From Candidatus Yanofskybacteria bacterium RIFCSPHIGHO2_01_FULL_41_26 (GTDB taxonomy: Bacteria; Patescibacteria; Paceibacteria; 2-02-FULL-40-12; GWA2-44-9): 23,039 nt of DNA. Location: NCBI GenBank assembly GCA_001794055.1, contig MGJB01000008.1, positions 1 through 23,039 of the forward strand, read 5' to 3'. The notes under the pieces are model-generated. The model worked only from the letters and a program-made list of their open reading frames with translations, made no database searches and had not been told where the DNA came from. Position numbers and translations under genes: made by a program. Positions 1-7,107 of the stretch are shown here, piece after piece (the first letter of the stretch is position 1; every line of letters begins with the position of its first letter).

Positions 1-7
1 CTTCAAT

Positions 8-1330
8 CTACAAATTTTTGGCAATTTCAGCCGCGAGGCGCTGAACGGAATTGGCGTAGTTGACACAACCCGAACTTCTACTTGTAGCACTCCCGCAGTA
101 ATATCTTTTTGACGCCGCTATTTCTCCGGTGCGAGTTTGGCTACTAGCTCCATCTTTGGCAAGCTTAGCGGCTGCCGCAATAAATGCATCTTCTATACTC
201 CAAGGATTAGCTGGATTATGGCCGGTCAACCTAGTAACCTCTTGTCTATAACCTATCCATGTAGATGGTATGAATTGAGCCGGTCCCATAGCGCCTCCCC
301 AACTGGAACCGCATGATATCGGTGTTTGAAAAGGATCCTTGTTCAATTCCTCAGTAATATTTAAAAACAAAGCTAGATCTCTGGTTGGGTGTATGCCTTT
401 TTTATAAATCTGGCCGTTTGTAATCCTGCGAGTAGCGCCACTGGTCGTATCAACAATAAGACACTTGCCAACATTATTTCCCAATGCGCTTTCCTGTTCA
501 AGTTCAGCAATCAAAAAAGCTGGACGGATACCTGCCCCGATAGCCGCTAATTGGCCATATTTAATCGCTTCTTCGGCAGAAATTCCATTTTGTATCAAAT
601 AACCTATCTGATTTTTTATCGCTTCAATGTCTTTTTGGGATTTTTTGACCAATTCCTGGTATTTTGACTCTTGACCTTTAGTATCTTTTAGGAGTTTGTT
701 TTTTTGATTTTTGTTTTGAGTTAAAGATTTATTTTCAATTTCCTGAAAATCTTTTAAACGTTCCAGCTCGGATTGTTTATCTTCAAGATTGATCTGATGC
801 TGTTCTAGTTGCCCTTTCAATTCTTTAACCTTGTCTATGGCTGTTTTTAAACTGTCCTGGGTGATTTGAATACTATTCAAATCACTAAAAAAATCAGACA
901 GGTTCCGGTTCTTAAGTAAAATCTCGGTCAAAGACCTCTGGTCGTTTTCGTTTATTATTTTTATGTATCGAGCTAAAGCGTTTTTGTGCGTGTTTATTTT
1001 ATCTTCAGCATCGTCAATTTTGGTTTCAGTAGAACTGATTTCCAAATTTGTTTTATTAATAGAAAGTCCCAATGATTTAATTTCCAGCTGGACTTGGTTT
1101 ATTTGAGAGTTTAAATTGTTTATTTCATTCTGAAGAGTTTGAGTTTGGCCCCGGGCGCCTTCTATTTTTTTTTCGTATTCATCAATCTGTTTTTGAATCT
1201 CTTCAATTTGTTTGTTTTTAACGTCTATTTCATTTTGAATGCTAGCGTGAGAAACTATGGACACAAAGGAAAAAGAAGCTAAAAATAAAACCAAATTTCC
1301 GACAATGATTACCTTATAACATCTGCTCAT
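8..1330 (-). CDS. Secreted coiled-coil lytic transglycosylase
   Basis: This 440-residue protein has an N-terminal hydrophobic segment (about residues 7-29) that reads as a signal peptide or anchor. A long, polar, Gln/Lys/Glu-rich coiled coil follows (about 31-245), of the kind seen in CwlO/PcsB/EnvC-type cell-wall proteins. The C-terminal domain (about 255-440) looks like a lytic transglycosylase. It has an ELEQESALG segment in which E280 is the likely catalytic acid, and a GAMGPAQFIPSTW motif (346-358) typical of MltB/SLT-type enzymes that cleave peptidoglycan glycan strands. Four cysteines (C289, C340, C412, C422) could form disulfides outside the cell. It is divergent from a gene encoding a VirB2/TrbC-like pilin domain, and T4SS loci often pair a VirB1 transglycosylase with a pilin, so a secretion or DNA-uptake role is possible but inferred. 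The ATG sits about 10 nt after an extended -10 box with no Shine-Dalgarno. The enzyme class is well supported; the exact role is not. Confidence 0.85.
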   Translation of the reverse strand: MSRCYKVIIVGNLVLFLASFSFVSIVSHASIQNEIDVKNKQIEEIQKQIDEYEKKIEGARGQTQTLQNEINNLNSQINQVQLEIKSLGLSINKTNLEISSTETKIDDAEDKINTHKNALARYIKIINENDQRSLTEILLKNRNLSDFFSDLNSIQITQDSLKTAIDKVKELKGQLEQHQINLEDKQSELERLKDFQEIENKSLTQNKNQKNKLLKDTKGQESKYQELVKKSQKDIEAIKNQIGYLIQNGISAEEAIKYGQLAAIGAGIRPAFLIAELEQESALGNNVGKCLIVDTTSGATRRITNGQIYKKGIHPTRDLALFLNITEELNKDPFQTPISCGSSWGGAMGPAQFIPSTWIGYRQEVTRLTGHNPANPWSIEDAFIAAAAKLAKDGASSQTRTGEIAASKRYYCGSATSRSSGCVNYANSVQRLAAEIAKNL

Positions 1331-1339
1331 TTATAGATG

Positions 1340-1348
1340 ATTATAACA
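1340..1348 (-). promoter_or_regulatory. Extended -10 promoter for the lytic transglycosylase
   Basis: On the minus strand the sequence reads TGTTATAAT, an extended -10 element (TGn plus a perfect TATAAT). It ends 9 nt before the ATG at 1330. I see no good -35 at 17 nt spacing. Transcription would start only about 2-3 nt before the start codon, so the mRNA would be nearly leaderless. Confidence 0.55.
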
Positions 1349-1368
1349 AAAAAGTGGATATGTTCCTA

Positions 1369-1397
1369 ATGACAAACTTTAAAACAACTTATATAAT
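1369..1397 (+). promoter_or_regulatory. Sigma70-type promoter for the propeller/pilin gene
   Basis: ATGACA (1369-1374) and TATAAT (1392-1397) are separated by 17 nt. The expected start is near 1404, giving a leader of about 12 nt before the ATG at 1416, with no obvious Shine-Dalgarno. It lies back to back with the minus-strand promoter for the lytic transglycosylase. Confidence 0.6.
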
Positions 1398-1415
1398 TTA
1401 ATTGGCGGTTAAACC

Positions 1416-2801
1416 ATGAGAAATATTTTATTATTATTTTTGTTAACTGTGGTCAGTTTGGTAATATCTCCAAAAGCATCGGCTCTTAATCCGGGCGCGG
1501 TTGACTTTCAAAAAGCCGAAAAAGCCACGCCAGCGGAGGCTTGGATTCAGGCCAATGACGGCTGGTGGCCACATATTTCCCCTGATGGAAAATATGTTGT
1601 TTACGGAAATGGCGGCAGTTACGTAACCAACCTGAAAACAAAAGAAACGCATGATATTACAAATCAAGGAGACGGAGCATCCTGTCGCACCGGCCAATGG
1701 TTTAATGATGACAATATCGTCACTACGTGTTACGGGAAAAATGGTCTCGAGGTTTGGATAGTAACAACCGGAACCTGGAAAGGTGGAAAAATTGCCGATA
1801 TCAGGGTGGAAAACAAAGATCCGGTTGAACTGACAGTGACCGATTATGATCTTCCGACTGATGGACACTGGCTTGCCACGACAATCGAGGGTCTTTATGA
1901 AGATGGGCAATTTGTTGATTCTGATCTTGGCCACCCTGTCATCGCAGGCGATTTGCTTTATGCTACCTGCGACAGAGGCAGCAACCTTGGCCCGATTTGT
2001 ATTTATAGAGACGGCCAATTTTTAGATTCTTTTGAAATACAAGGACTTGTTGGAGAAATGAATGCTTTGGGAGAATATGTTGCTTGGGGCGGATATAACG
2101 GAGGAACATGGGGCCGGACTTCTAAAGGAGGCATGATAAACTTAGGAGTCTGGGGTGGTCAATTTGAAGATGGCGGACCCAAAATATTTTCCGTTGATGG
2201 TAAAATTTGGCTCGCTACGTTCAATGGTTTTTCTAGCTGTGCTTTACGACCTTGGGGACAAACAAAAGTCATCCTTGTTAAGGATTGTCCGGCCGCTTCT
2301 TGGGATGTTGCCTATGACGGCCAAAATATTATAGTTGCCGCCGCCAGTGACAAGGGTCAACTTCACATAAACAAGATATCAAAGGATTCAGTAAGGGTTA
2401 ATCTTTGTGGAGAGTCTTGCACAGATCTCCCTGACTCTGAAGTACCAAGATCAGATTTATTACCTTCACAAAATACCAGATCCTTTTCTTCTAACCCCTC
2501 AATAAAAGCCCCCACCGATGGCATTCCGACTGATTTAGGAGGTTTAATTCAACAAATATTTACATGGTCGCTATCAATATTAGGCATTTCCGTATTTGTA
2601 ATGTTCTTTTATTCCGGCTTCTTGTGGCTTACAGCTGCCGGCAATACGGCTAAGATCGGAGAAGCAAGAACCCATATGACCAACGCGATATTTGGAGCAA
2701 TTCTTTTATTGTCTGCCTATTTGATTTTATATACTATTAATCCCGACTTTGTTAAAAACACCGTTAATCTTCCGGGACTAGAGAGTCAAAAAACAAAATG
2801 A
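1416..2801 (+). CDS. Exported propeller-like protein with C-terminal T4SS-pilin-like membrane domain
   Basis: This 461-residue protein begins with a signal peptide (about 1-23). Residues 45-325 are rich in Gly, Trp and Asp and contain short repeated blocks of the TolB/WD-propeller kind, such as HISPDGKYVVYG (53-64). The domain also has several cysteines. A Ser/Pro-rich linker (about 335-370) leads to two transmembrane helices (about 378-405 and 423-446). The segment around GNTAKIGEAR and the ending YLILYTINPDF match, from memory, the small two-helix TrbC/VirB2-like 'T4SS pilin' family common in Parcubacteria. Those proteins are usually only about 100-150 residues, so fusion to a large ectodomain is unusual. 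The gene after it starts 10 nt downstream. The pilin-like part is convincing; the propeller call rests on composition and repeat spacing and is less certain. The ligand is unknown. Confidence 0.72.
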   Translation: MRNILLLFLLTVVSLVISPKASALNPGAVDFQKAEKATPAEAWIQANDGWWPHISPDGKYVVYGNGGSYVTNLKTKETHDITNQGDGASCRTGQWFNDDNIVTTCYGKNGLEVWIVTTGTWKGGKIADIRVENKDPVELTVTDYDLPTDGHWLATTIEGLYEDGQFVDSDLGHPVIAGDLLYATCDRGSNLGPICIYRDGQFLDSFEIQGLVGEMNALGEYVAWGGYNGGTWGRTSKGGMINLGVWGGQFEDGGPKIFSVDGKIWLATFNGFSSCALRPWGQTKVILVKDCPAASWDVAYDGQNIIVAAASDKGQLHINKISKDSVRVNLCGESCTDLPDSEVPRSDLLPSQNTRSFSSNPSIKAPTDGIPTDLGGLIQQIFTWSLSILGISVFVMFFYSGFLWLTAAGNTAKIGEARTHMTNAIFGAILLLSAYLILYTINPDFVKNTVNLPGLESQKTK

Positions 2802-2811
2802 AATCTTTGCC

Positions 2812-3288
2812 ATGGCTTATATTATAGGATTATTTTTAATTTTAGCAGTAATTTTTTCATCTATAAGCGGAGATAGTCATTTATTTAAAGACCTGCTAGG
2901 ACAAGTCAAAGATAAAATTACCGCTACTATTTTTCCCAAGACAGAAAAAGAAATAATCATAGATAATCTAAATTCAAATTATCAGTTTCTAGATAAATTC
3001 TTTTCGGAAACCGTTCCAGTGATATTAAATTCAAAAAATGTTTCCGAAAAAGACAAACAAGCCGTCAAAAAAGCGGCTGAAACATTCAATAGTTCTAAAA
3101 AATTAGTAAGCGGCCTTTCTGAAATAGAAAAAGAAGAAAAGAGTCCCTTAAAAACAGTCGGCAATTTAATAGAAAAAGTTCTTAATTTTACCAACAGTTC
3201 TTTCAACCTTCCCGAGTCTTCTACTTCAAATTCTATTGACCCTACGAGCATTCCTCCTCAATGCCGTTTAGAATGCTCGACTAAATAG
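2812..3288 (+). CDS. Small membrane-anchored hypothetical protein
   Basis: I do not recognise this 158-residue protein. It has one N-terminal hydrophobic segment (about 2-20) that could be a signal anchor, followed by a Lys/Glu-rich helical region (about 28-125). The C-terminal tail is Ser/Pro-rich and ends with two cysteines (CRLECSTK). It starts 10 nt after the propeller/pilin gene with no visible Shine-Dalgarno or terminator between them, so the two are probably co-transcribed. It runs convergently into the isomerase gene with only 11 nt between the stops. An extracytoplasmic accessory role for the pilin-like protein is only a guess. The hydrophobic start and dense packing support it as a real gene. 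Confidence 0.7.
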   Translation: MAYIIGLFLILAVIFSSISGDSHLFKDLLGQVKDKITATIFPKTEKEIIIDNLNSNYQFLDKFFSETVPVILNSKNVSEKDKQAVKKAAETFNSSKKLVSGLSEIEKEEKSPLKTVGNLIEKVLNFTNSSFNLPESSTSNSIDPTSIPPQCRLECSTK

Positions 3289-3299
3289 TCGGCGTAATT

Positions 3300-4280
3300 T
3301 CAAATTAATTTCTTAAATTCTTCAATGACGGATATATCCGCCGGGTCAATGTCGTATTCTTTGGCAATGTAGTATGAAACCCAATCGGCTAGTTGCAGAG
3401 AAGAAAATATTTTTTCAAAAACGTTATTTCCGGTTAATTCCATAGTTTCGACTTGAAGCTTTTTATCCCTAAACATTTTAGCCGTTATCTCCATCCTTTT
3501 TAAAATTTTCGGATGATCCGTCGAATCTTTCAAAAACACAAAATGAAAATTCTGTGATAGCAATTCGGAAACTTGATGCCCGCCAGAAGCGGACCCGCCT
3601 CTGGCAGAAAAACCTGTCATCTCATTATGATTTAATTCCGGAAAAACATTTGAGAAAGACGGCTTCTTGACCGTTTCGTTTATTTTAACTTTCCAAGCAT
3701 AGGCAAGAGGTCCATTTTTTTTGGATGAATAAATAATCGGCACAAATCCTCTCAACTTTTTCGCAAGTTCTCTGCCTTCAGTTTCAATATTGGGAAGTTG
3801 AACTTCTAAACATTGGTTCAGTGCTTCGTCCTGCCTCAAAACCTTTAGTAAAGCCGTCAGATTAAGTCCCAGAGCCAGTCGTGGTTCAAGATCCCAGTCC
3901 GGCATCTCAATGTGGGGAATTGAATTTTGACGAGCAAGTTCAAGCAATTTACCGCCAATGGAAACTGCAGCCATCGGTAAGTTTCTTCTCAAGCCGGTAT
4001 CAAATGCTTCCAAAACTTCTTTCGTGTTCCCGGAATAAGAATTTAAAATTATTAAACTACTTTCAAGCACTTTATTTGGCAGATCCGGCAAACCATAATC
4101 CCTGTGAACTAAAATATCCTGTTCAGGATTAGAAACTCTCAATAAGTCAGGTGCCAAAGCCGACCCACCCATACCAATAAAAATAAACCTTTCATATTTA
4201 CCCAACTTACCACCATTGACTAACTCCGGCTGATATTCCAGTTGCTTTTGTAAACTTTTAACAGCTTCTTTGAAGTCCAT
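3300..4280 (-). CDS. Bifunctional phosphoglucose/phosphomannose isomerase (SIS domain)
   Basis: This 326-residue protein has the usual length of the archaeal/bacterial PGI/PMI family, which interconverts glucose-6-P, mannose-6-P and fructose-6-P. The first SIS half shows GMGGSA (36-41) and the phosphate-binding SYSGNTKEV (81-89). The second half shows KINETVKKP, with E202 as the likely catalytic base, and FPELNHNEM (213-221), with H218 as the likely ring-opening histidine. It is cytoplasmic and feeds upper glycolysis or sugar-nucleotide synthesis. One oddity is residues 226-233 (ARGGSASG), just after the catalytic His segment. They are encoded exactly by a 24-bp palindrome and appear to be an in-frame insertion (see 3582-3605). 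The gene has an extended -10 six nt before its ATG. The family call is confident. Confidence 0.92.
   Translation of the reverse strand: MDFKEAVKSLQKQLEYQPELVNGGKLGKYERFIFIGMGGSALAPDLLRVSNPEQDILVHRDYGLPDLPNKVLESSLIILNSYSGNTKEVLEAFDTGLRRNLPMAAVSIGGKLLELARQNSIPHIEMPDWDLEPRLALGLNLTALLKVLRQDEALNQCLEVQLPNIETEGRELAKKLRGFVPIIYSSKKNGPLAYAWKVKINETVKKPSFSNVFPELNHNEMTGFSARGGSASGGHQVSELLSQNFHFVFLKDSTDHPKILKRMEITAKMFRDKKLQVETMELTGNNVFEKIFSSLQLADWVSYYIAKEYDIDPADISVIEEFKKLI
3582..3605. repeat. 24-bp GC-rich palindrome inside the isomerase gene
   Basis: GCCAGAAGCGG (3582-3592) and CCGCCTCTGGC (3595-3605) form 11-bp arms with one mismatch around a 2-nt centre. The 24 bp cover exactly eight codons of the isomerase (residues 226-233). 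The minus-strand ends TCTGCCAG and CTGGCGG match the two halves of the intergenic palindrome at 12921-12936; this copy has 14 extra central bases. Confidence 0.8.
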
Positions 4281-4286
4281 ATTTCA

Positions 4287-4295
4287 AGTATAACA
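4287..4295 (-). promoter_or_regulatory. Extended -10 promoter directly before the isomerase ATG
   Basis: The minus strand reads TGTTATACT, then TGAAAT, then ATG. The -10 ends 6 nt before the start codon, so transcription should begin at or next to the A of ATG. There is no room for a Shine-Dalgarno site. The -35 at 17 nt spacing is poor (CTTTTT). Confidence 0.65.
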
Positions 4296-4329
4296 CTCAT
4301 CTTAAAAACAAAAAGTCCACAATAAAAAA

Positions 4330-5679
4330 TTAAAAACACCCTTTAGGGTGTTTTTTTTGGTTTAATGACAAAGAAAGATAATTGCCTTCTAGCATGGAGA
4401 CCAGAGAAAATCCAAGATTTCCAGCCAATCCAAGCAATATTTTGGTACTGGTATCCACAGAAGAACCTTGAACCCTGAATTCACTAAATTTGCCAAGTCC
4501 TTCTACTTCGTCCAAATGCAGCGTAAAAAGACGGTCCGCTGATTTTAATTCAAAACAACGACGACTTTTTGTAAGATGAGCTAACGTTTTGTATGTTTTA
4601 CATATCTGTTGAACCTCGGCTTCGTCAACTGAAAAAGAACAAGGAAAACGATGAGAAAATAAGCTGTCCTTTTGTGCCCCTTTATACATGAACTTAAGGC
4701 CGTTGTCATCTCTACGAATTCTCATCACTTCACCAAGCGGATCAGCCGGTTGGTCATCTTTTGGACTCAAATAAATATCATCCTGGTGATATTCAACAAC
4801 AAAACACCATCCATTTTTGTAAATCTCGGATTCATCTGGATGTCCCACGAATTTTACTTGTTCTTCAAAATGAGGTGATCTATTAGCATGCCTGCGTATC
4901 AAAGAAGGCATAAGTGGCATGATCCGGGATACCGGAACATTAAATCTGCTACAAATGGTGGGAAGCAAATATTTCAACACCTCTTCTCCTGCTTCCTTAA
5001 CGCCCATGTCCGATGTATCAATATGAAATATCGGGAGTTCGGGAACATTTTCACGAACTCCTTGCAAAACAAATTGATAGGTATCCATAGTTTGAGCTAC
5101 GTCTTGCTCATTCATTTTAGAACCTCGGCGCTGGGTAAGAGCTCCTTCATACTCTCTTTTCATCGCCACTTCAACTGAACAAGTAAAAAAGAAAAACGCA
5201 TCAACAAGATTTAATGCCAAAAGTTCATAAATCTGGTCTCTTACTCTTTCTGCATGGAAGGGAGCGTAAACACCCTTGCGCAATCCTTTTTCATACCAGT
5301 AAAGCATGTCAATCAAACCACGGCTTATAATAGCAACATGGCATCTTGGATCTTGGGCTAAATTCAAAACATAATCCTGAACACCAGTAAGGTGTTTAGC
5401 TTGTTCAATAGTCGAATTATCGGAAAGCATGTTTCTTACACTTTTAATTTCTGCCGTTTCTGGAGGACAAAATGCTCTAAATTTATGCCTTCTAAAAACC
5501 TGCTCTATTTTTCCGGTTACGGTAGTCTTCATGGATTTTTGGGTACCGAAAAAATCAACAAGTATAGTCTTGGGAACAGGCTCGTCTTTAGCAAACTTGA
5601 CATTTATGGTATTGAAAATAAGTCCCAAAATTATCGAAGTTTCGGCTTCGCTGAATGGTCCTACAAGCAAATCTTCCAT
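4330..5679 (-). CDS. P-loop kinase-like protein fused to a CYTH (triphosphate tunnel) domain
   Basis: This 449-residue protein has two parts. The N-terminal part (about 35-240) resembles thymidylate-kinase/AAA_28-type P-loop proteins: a strand-loop-helix GTQKSMKTT (45-53), and SRGLIDMLYW (119-128) at the usual DRx-like position. The Walker A is degenerate, with Met at position 50 where the second Gly is expected; K51 and T52 remain. The C-terminal part (about 272-440) fits a CYTH/triphosphate tunnel metalloenzyme. It has acidic DESEIYK, then RIRR (321-324), KFMYKG (329-334), and TLHLDEVEGLGKFSEFRV (386-403). CYTH domains bind triphosphates or nucleotides with divalent metal. Plant TTM1/TTM2 combine a P-loop kinase-like and a CYTH domain, so the architecture has a precedent, but I cannot name a substrate. 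A terminator hairpin overlaps its last codons. Confidence 0.78.
   Translation of the reverse strand: MEDLLVGPFSEAETSIILGLIFNTINVKFAKDEPVPKTILVDFFGTQKSMKTTVTGKIEQVFRRHKFRAFCPPETAEIKSVRNMLSDNSTIEQAKHLTGVQDYVLNLAQDPRCHVAIISRGLIDMLYWYEKGLRKGVYAPFHAERVRDQIYELLALNLVDAFFFFTCSVEVAMKREYEGALTQRRGSKMNEQDVAQTMDTYQFVLQGVRENVPELPIFHIDTSDMGVKEAGEEVLKYLLPTICSRFNVPVSRIMPLMPSLIRRHANRSPHFEEQVKFVGHPDESEIYKNGWCFVVEYHQDDIYLSPKDDQPADPLGEVMRIRRDDNGLKFMYKGAQKDSLFSHRFPCSFSVDEAEVQQICKTYKTLAHLTKSRRCFELKSADRLFTLHLDEVEGLGKFSEFRVQGSSVDTSTKILLGLAGNLGFSLVSMLEGNYLSLSLNQKKHPKGCF
4332..4358. terminator. Bidirectional intrinsic terminator overlapping a gene's 3' end
   Basis: AAAAACACCC (4332-4341) and GGGTGTTTTT (4346-4355) make a 10-bp perfect stem with loop TTTA. 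A T-run continues to 4358 on the plus strand, and a T-rich tract follows the stem on the minus strand. The hairpin lies within the last codons and stop of the CYTH gene. It can end that transcript and insulate the isomerase promoter. Confidence 0.8.
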
Positions 5680-5711
5680 CTGTTCTTTCTCTTTTGTTAA
5701 AAAACTTGAAT

Positions 5712-5741
5712 AGAGTATCTCAAATTAAAACTTACTGTCAA
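5712..5741 (-). promoter_or_regulatory. Possible sigma70 promoter for the kinase/CYTH gene
   Basis: The minus strand has a perfect TTGACA (5736-5741), then an 18-nt spacer, then a weak TACTCT (5712-5717). It would give a leader of about 25 nt before the ATG at 5679, with a purine-rich stretch (AAAGAGAAAG) that might serve as a weak ribosome site. Confidence 0.45.
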
Positions 5742-5794
5742 TCCGTCAAATGACAGAAAAACAATTAGACTGCGCTTAGTTTTATTAAACAACA

Positions 5795-5829
5795 AAGCCC
5801 GCTTTCACATTTCTGCTACTTGCGGGCTT
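5795..5829 (-). terminator. Intrinsic terminator hairpin
   Basis: AAGCCCGC (5795-5802) pairs with GCGGGCTT (5822-5829) around a 19-nt loop. On the minus strand the stem is followed by the T-rich TTGTTGTTT, so it fits a terminator for a transcript coming from the 5830-6017 side. The plus strand has no T-tract after the stem. Confidence 0.6.
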
Positions 5830-5948
5830 GGAGAGTCTCCTCACGAATCCTAGTCAGGATTTCGCAGAAAACTCCGACCAGGAGGGAATTTGAACCTTTA
5901 TTGCCAACTTTCGTTTAACAGCTAAGCAACCGGCGGAGGGAGCATGCC
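5830..5948 (-). other. Hairpin-rich non-coding stretch, possible small RNA
   Basis: This is the middle of a 338-nt gene-free interval (5680-6017). On the minus strand it contains several short stem-loops: CTCC/GGAG around TGGTC, a bulged stem of CGAAATCC with GGATTCG, and GGAGA/TCTCC. It also holds GGTTCAAAT, which resembles a tRNA T-loop, and CTGTTAA, which resembles an Asn anticodon loop. I could not fold a proper cloverleaf: the T-stem mispairs and the spacing is wrong. It is followed by a good minus-strand terminator, so a small structured RNA or a decayed tRNA is possible. I do not match it to SRP RNA, 6S, RNase P or tmRNA. Confidence 0.3.
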
Positions 5949-5990
5949 AATACAATGGGGGTCTTTGTATACAAAGACCCCCATTGTATT
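5949..5990. repeat. Perfect 42-bp palindrome
   Basis: The left half begins AATACAATGGGGGTC and the right half ends GACCCCCATTGTATT. The 21-bp halves are exactly complementary with no spacer, centred on GTATAC. It starts 28 bp downstream of the PH/AlbA_2 gene's stop. The minus strand beyond it (GGCATGCTCC) has no T-tract, so it is not a classic intrinsic terminator. It may be a palindromic repetitive element or a processing or termination hairpin. Confidence 0.85.
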
Positions 5991-6017
5991 TCTGAAATTA
6001 GCTCCGCAGTAAATTGA

Positions 6018-7028
6018 TTAAACCCTCCCCCAATGGGAGTCGATATAGGCGTTAGCTTCGGATAACTTTAGAGCCGTAGTTCCGTTGCCTGTTCTAATAT
6101 AAAACTCCTCGCCATTGTTGTCGTTTTTGAGATATGCCGGCTTGTGGCTTGGCGAAACATTTATAATACAGCATTCTTTGCTGTCCACCTGCGACCAATG
6201 TAATTTAACAAACTGCCTAAATTCTGCTCCGATCATATTGTGAAAAACTTGAGTAAAATGATTTTCAAAACCATCGGCATCTTTTCTGACGAGAGAATTA
6301 TAATCAAAGGCCAGTCCTATAACTACTTTTTCATCATTAACTCCAATCACCAAATGTCCGCCTTGGGAATTAAGAAATGAGGCAATAGTTTTCATCACCG
6401 ACTTTTCGAGGATCTTATTAACCACGTTCTGCCTGGTATCCCAGCGGAATGTGCTTTTAAACTCTAAATTCTCATGCTCATCTTTGTTCAATAGGTCCAG
6501 AATATTTGTCTTAGCATTTGTAAGCGTAAGATCTTCAGCATCTTTATTTGCCGAAAATCTTTTAAACTTCAAAATGAGATCGACATATTCTTCCGGAACG
6601 GGAATGTCTTTCAGCCGAATCTTTTTATTTTCATGATTGCCGGTTAATTCTATTGTCCCGTATTTGGTAAGTTTTCCTAGAGGGCTTTGTCGGTGACTTA
6701 CCGAAACGACATGTTCCAGAGGAACGGCTGTCCTGTGGCGGTACAAGACGCCATAAGAGTGGATAATCTCACCGTTACGGATACGGAATGATTCCCTATA
6801 CCACCTAAAAAATATAAAGAATACTAATGCTATTTCGGCCGAGAAAATAATCAGAGCTTCAGCAATACGGAATGAGATAGTGCGCGAAATGGACAGAGAG
6901 TGATAGAACTCGCCATAATCAGCAAGCGCACCGGCAATAAAAAACACAACAACCGCAACGCCTTGGAGCAAGATAAAATTCTTGACGATTACTATCGGGC
7001 TTTTTTTGATGATAATCGGCTTACCCAT
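6018..7028 (-). CDS. Membrane PH-domain protein fused to an AlbA_2 (Schlafen-type) domain
   Basis: This 336-residue protein has two transmembrane helices (about 16-36 and 55-76). A bacterial PH-like domain of the YdbS/bPH2 type follows (about 78-155), with RIRNGEIIHSYGVLYRHRTAVPL (described here only by position, 82-104) and a VSHRQSPLGKL stretch. The C-terminal part (about 184-315) looks like the AlbA_2/Schlafen-like divergent AAA_4 family. It contains ENLEFKST (186-193), FLNSQGGHLVIGVND (218-232), and a closing FYIRTGNGTTAL. AlbA_2 domains are usually in soluble, nucleic-acid-linked or defence proteins, so tethering one to the membrane is unusual. An AAGGAG Shine-Dalgarno lies 10 nt before the ATG. 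Function unknown; a membrane-linked regulatory or defence role is inference. Confidence 0.75.
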   Translation of the reverse strand: MGKPIIIKKSPIVIVKNFILLQGVAVVVFFIAGALADYGEFYHSLSISRTISFRIAEALIIFSAEIALVFFIFFRWYRESFRIRNGEIIHSYGVLYRHRTAVPLEHVVSVSHRQSPLGKLTKYGTIELTGNHENKKIRLKDIPVPEEYVDLILKFKRFSANKDAEDLTLTNAKTNILDLLNKDEHENLEFKSTFRWDTRQNVVNKILEKSVMKTIASFLNSQGGHLVIGVNDEKVVIGLAFDYNSLVRKDADGFENHFTQVFHNMIGAEFRQFVKLHWSQVDSKECCIINVSPSHKPAYLKNDNNGEEFYIRTGNGTTALKLSEANAYIDSHWGRV

Positions 7029-7107
7029 ATTCTAAAAGCTCCTTATTAAATGATTCTCATCCTACCACTTTGAATTTGAAGGGTAAACCCCGTACGTTTT
7101 AAGTGGG

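Noticed and set aside
1443..2018. 191-aa open frame on the minus strand
   Set aside because: It is a shadow of the propeller/pilin gene: composition is unlike a protein and there are no motifs, start signals or partners.
3327..3344. Short palindrome CGGATATATCCG in the isomerase gene as another mobile element
   Set aside because: It is short, encodes normal C-terminal residues (DPADISVI) and shows no similarity to the three related GC-rich palindromes.
5880..5945. tRNA-Asn-like gene on the minus strand (CTGTTAA loop, GGTTCAAAT, partial TCCG/CGGA acceptor pairing, G discriminator)
   Set aside because: The T-stem has mismatches, the D-arm is missing or misplaced, and the spacing between anticodon and T-loop is about 5 nt too long. 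No cloverleaf could be built.
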